This document shows positions 18,421-27,235 of a stretch of 64,000 nt of DNA, one piece after another. Under the pieces are notes generated by a model. It made no database searches. It saw nothing but the letters and a program-made list of their open reading frames with translations, and had not been told where the DNA came from. The translations under genes and the position numbers were made by a program. Every line of letters begins with the position of its first letter. Within the stretch, counting starts at the first letter, position 1. This DNA is from Natronobacterium gregoryi SP2 (GTDB lineage Archaea; Halobacteriota; Halobacteria; Halobacteriales; Natrialbaceae). Where the stretch lies: the NCBI RefSeq assembly GCF_000230715.2, contig NC_019792.1:2542001-2606000 (forward strand), in the 5' to 3' direction.

Positions 18421-18755
18421 AGGTTACCTGCTTCCTGCCACTTTACCAGGTACAGAAGGATTTCTCCGCTCTCAGCAGCAGTGGTTTCATCAATCCGACT
18501 GTATAGCAGGTCTCTGGAACGGTCTCTACTGACCAATTTCGTACGGCCGCGCTGGCATCGGACTTTCCAAATTCCATTACATCGGATCAGTTAGCTCGCG
18601 CGAAGAACCTCCCACTGTAGCCCAACTCTACCCAAATACGCGATACAACCACGGATCAAGAATTTCCGTCCACAAGCCTCTAAAACGTAGTGCTGTCGAA
18701 TTCTGAGATCTGAGGACTACGTCGGAATGACCCTCAGAAGCCAGAGGTTTATTTT
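18421..18755. other. intergenic region before the IS1595-type element
   Basis: 335 bases containing the promoter of the minus-strand PLD/ATPase gene. No gene or RNA recognised. Confidence 0.35.
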
Positions 18756-18818
18756 AACGCTCTTCTGTAGGAGATTGTTGATACTGCTCAGCTGTCGCTG
18801 TAGAATCGAAGAGAGCAA

Positions 18819-18840
18819 GGACACCGCGTCAGCGGTGTCC
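18819..18840 (+). promoter_or_regulatory. hairpin just upstream of transposase start
   Basis: GGACACCGC-gtca-GCGGTGTCC is a perfect 9-bp stem ending eight bases before ATG 18848. In transcripts reading in from outside it would block translation initiation, a strategy known for other insertion sequences; here this is inference. Confidence 0.5.
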
Positions 18841-18847
18841 GTTAGGC

Positions 18848-19732
18848 ATGATCCCGCTAGATGTGTTTGGGTCGGAATCGGTCGCAGCGGACCTGTTAGA
18901 GCAGGTTCGCTGGCGTAACGGTGTTACTTGCCCTCGCTGCCGTTCTGACCTGACGGTCAAGAACGGTAGCTATGGGCACTTTCAGCGCTATCTCTGTAAG
19001 AATTGCGACCGCACGTTCAACGACAAGACCGGCACAATCTTCGCCCATTCGAAAGTCGCACTCAGAAAGTGGCTGTTCTCGATTTACGCGTTTCTCCGGT
19101 TTAACACGAGTCTTCGTCAACTTCAGATAGAGATCGACGTCCAGTACAAAACGATCTATCAGCGCGTCGAGCGCTTCACGAAGGCGCTTGATGCACCTTC
19201 GCTTGACCTTGTCGGACCGGTCGAAATCGATGAAGTCTACGTTTCTGCAGGGCTGAAAGGCCGCGAGCGCGACCAAGAGTCGCGCTCGCGTGGCCTGTCC
19301 ACGCGTGGGCGAGGAACGTACGAGCAGGACAAACCGCCGGTGTTCACGATCGTCGATCGTGGCACCGGCGACCGATACGTGATCCCAGCGAAATCAGCCG
19401 ACGAATCGACGATTCGGCTCCTTCTCGAAAACCGTCAGAAGGAGCCACTGACCGTCTACACTGACGGATTTCGTGCCTACGATCCACTGGCCGAGGACGA
19501 CGCATTCGACCGCGAATACGTCGTCCACGGCGACGGCGAATACGCCAACGAAAACGTACACGTCAACACCTGCGAGAGCCACGGATCGCTGCTGCGACCG
19601 TGGCTCTCGCCTCATCGAGGCATCTCAAAAGACAAGCTCACACAGTATCTCCGAGCGTTCCAACTTCGACGAAAGCTACTGCGGAAACCAGGGAGAGAAG
19701 CGCTCAAACACGCTATCAAAGCGACGCTATGA
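18848..19732 (+). CDS. IS1595-family transposase
   Basis: A 294-residue DDE transposase. The N-terminal zinc ribbon is CPRCRSDLTV...YLCKNCDRTF (about residues 28-58), followed by a helical DNA-binding region and the catalytic core with VEIDEVYVSAG (first Asp), VYTDGFRAYDP (second Asp) and a late NTCESHGSLLRPWLSPHRG segment. This architecture (zinc ribbon plus ISXO2-like DDE domain) defines IS1595 and fits the haloarchaeal ISH4-like group. The frame is intact, so the element may be active. The coding sequence holds several perfect hairpins (for example 19262-19290 and 19572-19610). Confidence 0.88.
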   Translation: MIPLDVFGSESVAADLLEQVRWRNGVTCPRCRSDLTVKNGSYGHFQRYLCKNCDRTFNDKTGTIFAHSKVALRKWLFSIYAFLRFNTSLRQLQIEIDVQYKTIYQRVERFTKALDAPSLDLVGPVEIDEVYVSAGLKGRERDQESRSRGLSTRGRGTYEQDKPPVFTIVDRGTGDRYVIPAKSADESTIRLLLENRQKEPLTVYTDGFRAYDPLAEDDAFDREYVVHGDGEYANENVHVNTCESHGSLLRPWLSPHRGISKDKLTQYLRAFQLRRKLLRKPGREALKHAIKATL

Positions 19733-20004
19733 GATCAACAAAGTGCTACACAAGAGCGTTGTCTTAGTAGGAACAGTTAGTCAGTCATATATAAATAAAC
19801 CGTATTATTCATACTCCCCAGTTATTCGGCGTACATACATCGAACGCATCGCTCTCGCTGTAAGATGTAGTCCGAATCCCTTGGGGTTGATCAATTTGAT
19901 CGGGATCGCAGTCGGGAATCCACCGACAAATCAATTGATAACCATCGTAAGTAATTTCCCTACTTCCGCGTGGTACACCGTACTGAGGTTATGAATTAGA
20001 GGTA

Positions 20005-20487
20005 TCAGTTAACTTCTTCGAGGACTTCTGACTCCTTGAGACCGTATTCCGACTCGAAGAATAATGATTGATCTGTCACGGCTACAACCCGGTAGTATCG
20101 ATGTTTCTTGTTATTGTGACTTGCTCCGCTAACTTTGATGATGTCACCCTTCTCTAACTCATTGACGTTCATATGGTATTTCCCGTCAATTTTCTGCTTG
20201 TCGAGCCATTCTCCATCAACCGTGTATTTTTCGTGACTTCCAGTTACCTTCAATATCCAAGGCTTGACAGCCTTAAGATTCGGATGTGCGGAAAGATTAG
20301 ACCACTTAACATACTGGCCATTCACTAATTCAACTTCCGCAGTCTCTTCCAAATCGACATCGAGAGTTCGCCGTTGGAGTTCGCTGACAATCTTGTCACG
20401 ATATGCTTCAAGCTCCTCGGTTGTGAACTCCGCAAACCCGGACTCCTCTTGCTGTCTCAATTCGGTCGGAGATAGCTTACTTGACAT
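20005..20487 (-). CDS. hypothetical protein
   Basis: A 160-residue protein, less acidic and with lower GC codons than its neighbours. The N-terminal helix region (ELRQQEESGFAEFTTEELEA) is followed by a beta-rich part: EVELVNGQYVKWSNL, ILKVTGSHEKYTVDGEWLDK, GDIIKVSGASHNNKKHRYYR, VVAVTDQSLFFESE. The strands suggest a small barrel that could bind nucleic acid. No family recognised. It lies right of the IS1595-type element and may be recently acquired. Confidence 0.5.
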   Translation of the reverse strand: MSSKLSPTELRQQEESGFAEFTTEELEAYRDKIVSELQRRTLDVDLEETAEVELVNGQYVKWSNLSAHPNLKAVKPWILKVTGSHEKYTVDGEWLDKQKIDGKYHMNVNELEKGDIIKVSGASHNNKKHRYYRVVAVTDQSLFFESEYGLKESEVLEEVN

Positions 20488-21017
20488 TCTGCCGAATCCG
20501 GAAAATACCTGGTCAAATAAAAGGATTAGCCCTCAGATTTAGCAAACCTTCGAAGACACGACCTGTACGTGCCAAATTCCCATCCACAGTCTGAATGCCC
20601 GACTGTCAGTACGACCATATCGGACATTGAGGGGGAACTCACCAGCAACTGGGAGAGATAATCAGATCGAGCATACAATGGATTCTCCAAAATGATCACC
20701 TTCAATTGATTACCGCGATCGAAGACCGAGCAGAGCTCGCTGTCCAGTCACACTCCCACCTAACAGGTTCCCTGTTCTACGCGGAATATTCCATTCGTGT
20801 GTCCAGAAGCATCAGACACCTCTCGGCGGATCTTTAGGTCCTGAAATCACGTGTTCGAGAAGCGGTGAGGCATCAAAGTTAGACTCACCGGTATCACTGC
20901 AGGACGTGAGCGTGTTATCCTTGTAACTGATTCAAGTACAGAGACTCTCTTCGGATAGTCGCTACGAAGGCAACTTCGTGAGAAGAAACGTGAAACTCCG
21001 AACTAGTCCGCTACTGG
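20488..21017. other. gene-poor stretch
   Basis: 530 bases in which I see no open frame with haloarchaeal composition, no RNA gene and no repeat. It contains the promoter of the minus-strand gene ending at 20487. Confidence 0.35.
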
Positions 21018-21296
21018 TTATTCGTCGTCGGCCAAGATTTCTTCAAGATCAGTAACGTTCTGAATGGCATCAGCTGCTAAGTCATCATGACCACTTTCGA
21101 TGGCGTATCCAGCTGCCTCAGCCATTGCTTGTACCATCTGCTCCACGTACAGCGAATCCACCGTGATGCTACTTCCAGCCACCTGTAATGCTCTCCGACT
21201 TTCTGTCAGCTGAACGCCGATCTCATCTTCGACTTCAGTGATGATTTCTTTCGATTCGTCGATCTTCTTCGCTCGATCAATCGTCTCCGTATACAT
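21018..21296 (-). CDS. small helical hypothetical protein
   Basis: 92 residues, almost wholly helical and acidic: ETIDRAKKIDESKEIITEVE, then VQAMAEAAGYAIESGHDDLA, ending EEILADDE. ATG 21296 is chosen over an upstream in-frame start at 21323, because a TATA-like gttttaaaag lies at about 21330-21340. No family recognised. The size, charge and helical content recall small DNA-associated or antitoxin-like proteins, but nothing specific supports either. Confidence 0.5.
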   Translation of the reverse strand: MYTETIDRAKKIDESKEIITEVEDEIGVQLTESRRALQVAGSSITVDSLYVEQMVQAMAEAAGYAIESGHDDLAADAIQNVTDLEEILADDE

Positions 21297-21486
21297 GGGT
21301 TGAACCCGAACAACTACAACCACTATGTACTTTTAAAACTCTGCCCGCAGAACCGAGTTACAGGACCACCAGTCGCCCGCTGAGAACCGCTGCATACCGG
21401 AGCGCACAATACCGAAGGCGGTTAGATTTCTGGAATCAGTAGAAACACTGCCGCACACCACTTCGCCCTGCCGGTTCGACCAATAT

Positions 21487-22287
21487 CTATACCCACGCAA
21501 GTGACGCGTTATGCTTTTCGAGGTACTCCGGGTTTAGACTCTCATCAGGAAGCGCGACTCGTTCACCGTCCTGTTCAATGATCGTTCGCTGCAACAACTC
21601 ACTTTCCGTCTCGAACGACGGATTCACGAGTAATCGGTAGTCCCGGCCGATCGTGAACAGTCCACGGTCGAACGCAGCGTGATGCGTTTTACTCAACGGG
21701 AGCACGTTCGTCAAGTCCGCTCTGTACTCCGGGTAGTCACTCCACGATAACACGTGCGCCACGTCCAGCAGTCCAAGATGGTCAACACCCGAGATCGGGC
21801 ACTCCCGGTCATGCCGCGAAATCACCGTCGCACGGAACTCAGGATCAACCGCTCTAGCATGAATCGTCGTCACGTACGTTCCAGCACGCACCCCGTCGTC
21901 ACTCGTCGCTGGCGTCCAGTTCGAATCACTCCACTCCGCAACAGCATTCTCGACGAATGACCGTCCCTCCTCCGTCAACACGTACGTGTCACCTCGCTCC
22001 TCAACGAGCTCCATGCTCCGCAACCAATTCACTCGTTGCCTCGCCATGTCCGTCTCCCCACGACTCCACCCCAACTCCGGATGCGTATCCAACTGCTGGT
22101 CACTCACCTCCCTGAGCGTCATCGGCCCCGCAGACAACGCATACAGCAGACTCCGCAACCCAACGTTCCGATCACACATAATCCGAAGCAACGTCGCCAC
22201 ACCACCCTGCTGCACGTACTCTCGACCAGCATCCCCGAGTTTCCAGTAATCGTTTGGATGGAGGGTGTCATAGAACGAGTAGCACAC
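21487..22287 (-). CDS. HNH endonuclease, N-terminus replaced by IS end
   Basis: The protein has an N-terminal winged-helix region (VGLRSLLYALSAGPMTLREV, then VNWLRSMELVEERGDTYVLT) and a C-terminal HNH nuclease core: CPISGVDHLGLLDVAHVLSW, LTNVLPLSKTHHAAFDRGLF and TIGRDYRLLVNPSFE, as in haloarchaeal HNH restriction-type proteins. Native sequence begins about HPNDYWKLGD at position 22260. Everything upstream, including the GTG start at 22287, belongs to the left end of the IS4-type element, so the original start is lost. The frame remains open, so an IS-initiated product is possible. Confidence 0.72.
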   Translation of the reverse strand: MCYSFYDTLHPNDYWKLGDAGREYVQQGGVATLLRIMCDRNVGLRSLLYALSAGPMTLREVSDQQLDTHPELGWSRGETDMARQRVNWLRSMELVEERGDTYVLTEEGRSFVENAVAEWSDSNWTPATSDDGVRAGTYVTTIHARAVDPEFRATVISRHDRECPISGVDHLGLLDVAHVLSWSDYPEYRADLTNVLPLSKTHHAAFDRGLFTIGRDYRLLVNPSFETESELLQRTIIEQDGERVALPDESLNPEYLEKHNASLAWV

Positions 22288-22314
22288 TAAAGAGCAGGGT
22301 GAACGCTGAGGTGG

Positions 22315-23307
22315 ATGAGTTCAGCGACCCTGCAAGATGACCCTTCGGTAGACTCGTTTTTCAATGTCGTGGAGACCGAGACGCTAGCGCTGTTCGAGCA
22401 CCTTTCCTTCGAGTTTCTCGAAGAGTTCGACGTGTTCGCCCCGGCGGAGACGGGGCGAACACGAGACCACGAACCTCCAGAGCTGATGCGTGGCTTTCTC
22501 CACTGCTACTACAAGGACATCTACGGCATTCGCCCCGTTGAACGAGAGCTACGGAATACAGTTGTCTGGCTGAGCTGTGGGTTCGATCGACCGCCGTCGA
22601 GAGACGCGGTCGATCGCTTCCTCACCGATCTCGAACACGTCGTTGACGAGGTTTTCGACCACCTCGTCGAGCAGGCCGCCTTGCGGGGCCTGCTCGACTT
22701 GACCTACTCCATTGATTCAACTGACGTGAGGGCGATGCCTGCCGATCAAGACGCGTCGAAGTGCTACGATCCAACCAACGACGAGTACTACCACGGCTAC
22801 GGCTGTACAATCGTCTCGACCGGGCAAAAGATCCCGATTGCGGCGGAGTTCACAGAGAGTAAACAAGCGACAGAGGAGACGGCGATGCGCGTCACCCGTG
22901 ACGCGCTCGCCGTCGCCAAGCCGATTTGGATGGTCGGTGACAGTGCCTACGACACGCTGGACTGGCACGACCACCTGCTGGCTGCAGGGGTCGTGCCAGT
23001 CGCCCCGTACAACGCGCGAAACACCGACGACCCGAAAGATATCGAGTATAGGGTCGAAGACCGTATCGAACAACACAGCGAGGACGTTCAGTTGAAGCAG
23101 TCCACGTTGGATGAGACGTACAACCGCCGTACTGGAGTCGAACGAACCAACGAATCAGTGAAGGACTGCGGCCTCGGGCGAACGCACGCCCGAGGCCGCG
23201 TTCACGCACGATCGCAGGTGTTCCTCGCTCTGTGCCTTCGTCTCGTCATCGCAATTACCAACTACGAACGTGGAGACAATCCGGGAAGCACCGTGATCAC
23301 GGTGTGA
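22315..23307 (+). CDS. IS4-superfamily transposase, copy 1
   Basis: A 330-residue DDE transposase. Visible catalytic segments are YSIDSTDVRAM (first Asp), WMVGDSAYDTLDW (second Asp) and YNRRTGVERTNESVKDCG, which matches the IS4 signature Y-(2)-R-(3)-E-(6)-K exactly. The protein sequence is identical to that of copy 2. The coding region includes at least seven perfect hairpins with 8-13 bp stems and a 16-bp palindrome just before the stop. It is intact and probably active. Confidence 0.88.
   Translation: MSSATLQDDPSVDSFFNVVETETLALFEHLSFEFLEEFDVFAPAETGRTRDHEPPELMRGFLHCYYKDIYGIRPVERELRNTVVWLSCGFDRPPSRDAVDRFLTDLEHVVDEVFDHLVEQAALRGLLDLTYSIDSTDVRAMPADQDASKCYDPTNDEYYHGYGCTIVSTGQKIPIAAEFTESKQATEETAMRVTRDALAVAKPIWMVGDSAYDTLDWHDHLLAAGVVPVAPYNARNTDDPKDIEYRVEDRIEQHSEDVQLKQSTLDETYNRRTGVERTNESVKDCGLGRTHARGRVHARSQVFLALCLRLVIAITNYERGDNPGSTVITV
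22431..23304 (+). repeat. train of hairpins within transposase gene, copy 1
   Basis: Inverted repeats read directly: 22431-22463 (13-bp stem CGTGTTCGCCCCG), 22584-22616 (11 bp), 22645-22668 (8 bp), 22666-22698 (12 bp), 22879-22915 (8+9 bp with one bulged T), 22960-23001 (13+5 bp with one bulge), 23168-23199 (13 bp, six-base loop) and the palindrome CACCGTGATCACGGTG at 23289-23304. Copy 2 repeats them in the opposite orientation. Confidence 0.85.
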
Positions 23308-23328
23308 GAACTCTTCTATGACACCCTT

Positions 23329-23674
23329 CCTAGACTACTATATCTTCAATGGAATTCCGATCCCTCGCCCCGGCCGCGATTCCACCCTCCGTCAGCGTGT
23401 CGTCGAACTGTCGGGTCACCTTGCGGCCGTCGACGACCGCTATGAGGACTGGGCTGACGAGGTTGGCGTCGACTTCGGCCCACTAGACGAAGACGAGAAA
23501 CAGGCGAAGATCCACGAACTTGACGCCGTCGTCGCCCACCTCTACGGTCTGAGCCGTGAGAACCTCCAAGTTATCTTTGAGACGTTCCATGACAACTGGG
23601 ATCACGAACACCGAATGAACGCAGTGCTGGAGCACTACGACGAGTGGGCCGAGCGACTGGAGTACGAGGAATGA
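23329..23674 (+). pseudogene. C-terminal tail of a large adenine DNA methyltransferase
   Basis: Immediately after the IS end the frame reads LDYYIFNGIPIPRPGRDS, LRQRVVELSGHLAAVDDRYE, ELDAVVAHLYGLS and IFETFHDNWDHEHR. This is the characteristic last 115 residues of Eco57I/PglX-like methyltransferases found in haloarchaeal restriction-type loci; such proteins are normally over 1000 residues. The catalytic domain, including the NPPY motif, is absent. The frame overlaps the PLD-helicase gene by ATGA, showing that the two were one operon. Truncation by the IS-associated deletion makes it non-functional as a methyltransferase. Confidence 0.75.
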
Positions 23675-26600
23675 CCAGGCCAGAGTTTATCGACAATCGG
23701 GAGGGCAACACCCTTGCCGTGGCAATCAACGAATACATCGACGACCTACGCGAGAAGATGGGCCCCGAGCCCAACCTCGACGTGGCAACGGGCTACTTCA
23801 ATCCCCGTGGCTACTTCGAAGTGGCTGACGCACTCGACGAGGTCGGGGAGGTTCGGCTCCTCCTCGGCGCTCAGCCCGACCAGAAGGACACCGAGCGCTG
23901 GCGCCAGCCAGGCGAACCTCGCGGCGAGGAGTACGACCGGAAACGACTCGAAGAGTCTCTCCATACCCTAGACCGCAATCTCGACGAAGACCGAGACCTC
24001 CTAGGGTTCTCCCGACGCATCGACGATCGCCTACAACAACTGGTGGACTTCCTTCGTAGTGATGATGTCGAGGTCCGCCGCTACGAAGAGCAGTTCCTCC
24101 ACGGAAAGGCGTATCTGTTCTCTCACGATCAAGGGGCACTGGTCGGTTCTTCGAACTTCACCGGCGCCGGCCTGACCTCGAACATGGAGCTGAACGTCGG
24201 CCAGTACAGCCCCTCGGTGACCGGGCAAGTCAACGAGTGGTTCGAGGAACTCTGGGCCGACGCCGAACCCTACGACCTCGCGGCAGTCTACGAGGAGCGG
24301 TTCGAACCGTACGACCCGTACCTCATCTACCTGCGTGTCCTGTACGAGCGCTACGGCGACGAACTCGAAGAGGAGGCCGAGGACGACGGCGCGATTAACC
24401 TTACCAACTTCCAGCAGGACGGGGTCCGCCGCGCCGAACGGTTCCTCGACGAGCACAACGGTGTCATCGTCGCTGACGAGGTCGGGCTCGGGAAGACCTA
24501 CATCGCCGGGAAGCTCCTGGAGAAGACCGTCAACGAGAACCGACAGCGAGCACTGGTGGTTGCCCCCGCGTACCTGCGCGATGGGATGTGGGAGTCGAAA
24601 GCCCCGGAGTGGGGCGTTCAGTTCGAGACGCTCTCGTACTCAGAACTACGGAACGAACGCCAGCTTGGTGGTGACCGCTCGTACTTGGATTTGGATAAGG
24701 AGGAGTATCAGCTCGTCATCATTGACGAAGCCCATGCCTTCCGTAATCCCGGAACGCAACAGGCCGACGCACTTCGACAGCTCCTGCGTGACGACCCGCC
24801 GAAGGACGTCGTGATGCTCACGGCGACACCGGTGAACAACTCGCTGTGGGACCTCTACTACCTCCTGTACTACTTCATCAAGAACGACGCAGCGTTCGCC
24901 GCAGAGGGGATTCGGTCGCTACGTGACCGGTTCAAGCACGCACAGTCCGAGGATCCGTCCGACCTGAGTCCTGACCTCCTGTTCGACGTCCTCGACGAGA
25001 CAACCGTGCGCAGAACGCGACGATTCATCCGGGAACACTACGAGAACGCGACCCTCCCGGACGGCGAAGGTGGGGAAGTTAGGATCACTTTCCCTGAGTC
25101 ACAACCTCGACGTATCGACTACGACTTCAGCGACACCTTCGGGGACGCGTTCTTCAACGATGTCGCAGAAGGGTTGGCAGCTGGAGACCATGACGAGTCA
25201 GAACTCACACTCGCTCGATACCGGCCGTCGTACTACCTCGAAGGCGAAGAAGACGCCTCGGAACTGTCGCTCGTCGGTCTTCTCAGGACTGGCCTGCTGA
25301 AGCGCTTCGAGTCCTCAAGCAAAGCGTTCGCCAACACGCTGGAGCGGATGATCAACCAGAACCGCGCTGCGCTGGACCTGCTTGATAACGGGATGTTCCC
25401 CAAGCCCGACGCGATTGAAGAGTGGGTCGAAGCCGACAGCGACGAGGCACTTGACGATGCCTTCGATCAAGCCGACGACCAAACCGTATACAACCTCGGT
25501 GCGACGGAAGCAGAAGTCGAGAAGTTCCGCCAGGACCTCGAAACTGATTTGGAGATCCTACAGGGCTGGTACGAGCGGGTGAGCATCGTTACGCGAGATG
25601 ACGACGAGAAACTTGATACGCTGGGCGAGACGCTCATCGACATTGCTGAGGACGCCGAAGAAGATGCCGTGACTGACCCGGACCTCGGGAAAGAGGAGGC
25701 GTTCCGGCAGAACCGGAAGGTCGTTATTTTCTCCTACTACGCTGACACAGTCGAGTGGATTCTGGACTACTTGGAAGAACGCGTCCAGAACGACGAGACG
25801 CTTTCCTGCTATGAGGGCCGAATCGCTGGCGTCACTGGAGACGGTTCTGTTCGGGGAATCACGAGAGAGGACGCAGTTCACGGCTTCGCTCCCGATTCGG
25901 CAGACGCGCCGGCAGGCGTCGAAGACCAGTACGACATCCTCGTTACGACCGACGTGCTCGGGCAGGGGGTCAACCTCCAACAGGCTCGAAACGTCATCAA
26001 CTACGACCTGCCGTGGAATCCGATGCGTGTCGTCCAGCGGAACGGCCGAATCGACCGCATCAACTCGCCACATCCCGAGATATATCCAATGACGTTCTTC
26101 CCAGAGGACCGTCTTGACGATCTGCTTGAGCTCGAACTTCGAGTGCGCCAGAAGGTGACTCAAGCAGCCCGCTCCATCGGCTTGGACAGTCAAGTTATCC
26201 CGGACATGAATACGATGCAGCAGAACTTCTCTGACCGGGTTGAGGACATCGAATCGATTCGAGATGAAGATGAAGAGGTTTACGAGAAGGGGGGTGGCCA
26301 AGCAGCGGCGTACTCAGGTGAAGAGTATCGGCAGGAGCTACGAGAAGGCTTAGAAGACAGGGAAGCCCAGATCACGTCGCTTCCCTGGGCGGCAGGATCT
26401 GGATTCCGGGCTGAGAACCCGGGGTACTTCTTCTGTGCCAGGGTGGGAGAGGAGGTATTCATGCGATTTGTTCCAGACGACGAAGGTGAGATAATCGACG
26501 ACACACTCACCTGTCTCCAGCGCATCGATTGTGACCGCGATACTGATCGTGAACTCCCGAACGAATTCAAAGATGGTGTCTACAGTGCGTGGGAGGATGC

Positions 26601-27015
26601 GAAAGAGGACATTTGGCAGCAATGGCAGGAACAGACAGACCCACGTACTGTCCAGCCAGACGTTCCCAAAGCATTCCGTGAAGCAATTGAACACGTTCGG
26701 GATTACTGGCCGTCAGACCTAACTCAAACCCGGCAGGAGGAGCTAATTGACTCACTGGGGGCGCCGTGGCCACAGCAGTACGAGCGTGAGATGCGCGAGG
26801 TAGTTCGTGATGACGGCTTAGACGACGAAGAGAAAGCCCATAGAATTGTTGAGAAGGCTGATGACCTCGGACTACAACCCTACGACGCACCCGAGCCGCT
26901 TCCACCAATCCGAGAGGGAGAGGTCAAGCTTATCTGCTGGATGGCTATTGCTCCAGAGCAAACAGACGAAAACGAAGGTGGCCCATCCCTGGTTTCCCAA
27001 ACAACGCTACAGTAA
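23671..27015 (+). CDS. PLD-nuclease/SNF2-type helicase fusion
   Basis: About 1114 residues from ATG 23671, which overlaps the preceding stop by ATGA; an in-frame upstream codon at 23644 is less likely. An N-terminal PLD domain shows LHGKAYLFSHDQGALVGSSN (about residues 142-160). The helicase core has VADEVGLGKTYIAGK (Walker A, about 273), VIIDEAHAFRN (DEAH, about 351), MLTATPVNN (motif III), LVTTDVLGQGVNLQ (motif V) and VVQRNGRIDRI (motif VI). Such PLD-helicases pair with Eco57I/PglX-like methyltransferases as the restriction half of DISARM-like or related systems. Here the partner is deleted, yet this gene appears complete. Confidence 0.85.
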   Translation: MTRPEFIDNREGNTLAVAINEYIDDLREKMGPEPNLDVATGYFNPRGYFEVADALDEVGEVRLLLGAQPDQKDTERWRQPGEPRGEEYDRKRLEESLHTLDRNLDEDRDLLGFSRRIDDRLQQLVDFLRSDDVEVRRYEEQFLHGKAYLFSHDQGALVGSSNFTGAGLTSNMELNVGQYSPSVTGQVNEWFEELWADAEPYDLAAVYEERFEPYDPYLIYLRVLYERYGDELEEEAEDDGAINLTNFQQDGVRRAERFLDEHNGVIVADEVGLGKTYIAGKLLEKTVNENRQRALVVAPAYLRDGMWESKAPEWGVQFETLSYSELRNERQLGGDRSYLDLDKEEYQLVIIDEAHAFRNPGTQQADALRQLLRDDPPKDVVMLTATPVNNSLWDLYYLLYYFIKNDAAFAAEGIRSLRDRFKHAQSEDPSDLSPDLLFDVLDETTVRRTRRFIREHYENATLPDGEGGEVRITFPESQPRRIDYDFSDTFGDAFFNDVAEGLAAGDHDESELTLARYRPSYYLEGEEDASELSLVGLLRTGLLKRFESSSKAFANTLERMINQNRAALDLLDNGMFPKPDAIEEWVEADSDEALDDAFDQADDQTVYNLGATEAEVEKFRQDLETDLEILQGWYERVSIVTRDDDEKLDTLGETLIDIAEDAEEDAVTDPDLGKEEAFRQNRKVVIFSYYADTVEWILDYLEERVQNDETLSCYEGRIAGVTGDGSVRGITREDAVHGFAPDSADAPAGVEDQYDILVTTDVLGQGVNLQQARNVINYDLPWNPMRVVQRNGRIDRINSPHPEIYPMTFFPEDRLDDLLELELRVRQKVTQAARSIGLDSQVIPDMNTMQQNFSDRVEDIESIRDEDEEVYEKGGGQAAAYSGEEYRQELREGLEDREAQITSLPWAAGSGFRAENPGYFFCARVGEEVFMRFVPDDEGEIIDDTLTCLQRIDCDRDTDRELPNEFKDGVYSAWEDAKEDIWQQWQEQTDPRTVQPDVPKAFREAIEHVRDYWPSDLTQTRQEELIDSLGAPWPQQYEREMREVVRDDGLDDEEKAHRIVEKADDLGLQPYDAPEPLPPIREGEVKLICWMAIAPEQTDENEGGPSLVSQTTLQ

Positions 27016-27235
27016 CCCAAAAATGCAATAATTTGAGGAAGGAAATAGGGCGAGAATAGACATCTCAGACGAAACAGACTCAGATTATCAGTGACACGGA
27101 GAACATGGCACGAGTGCTAAAATCCTAAGCGATGACGCCAGGGACCTGACGGAAAATTCTCACGGCTCGCAGATACAGATTTAGTTCAACTAGCAAACAA
27201 AGCTACTCGGAAGACGGTAGTTCCATAGAATGGAG

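Larger units (their letters stand above)
18756..19760 (+). mobile_element. IS1595-type insertion sequence, 1005 bp
   Basis: Imperfect terminal inverted repeats bound the transposase gene: 18756-18782 (aacgctcttctgtag...) and the reverse complement of 19734-19760 (aacgctcttgtgtag...), with 22 of 27 positions matching. I could not find a convincing 8-bp target duplication outside these ends, so the exact outer bases or the insertion history remain uncertain. A 9-bp perfect hairpin lies just before the transposase start. Confidence 0.7.
22261..23328 (+). mobile_element. IS4-type insertion sequence, copy 1 (1068 bp)
   Basis: Its ends are defined by comparison with copy 2 (54443-55510), which has the same length and, as far as I can read, the same sequence. 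The terminal inverted repeat is GAGGGTGTCATAGAAC at the left against AAGGGTGTCATAGAAG read inward from the right. Unlike copy 2, the flanks of this copy (ggatg and cctag) show no target duplication, and both flanking genes are truncated. Confidence 0.9.

Noticed and set aside
18740-19775. Target-site duplication of the IS1595-type element
   Set aside because: The bases outside the inverted repeats (tttatttt and gtcttagt) do not match well enough.
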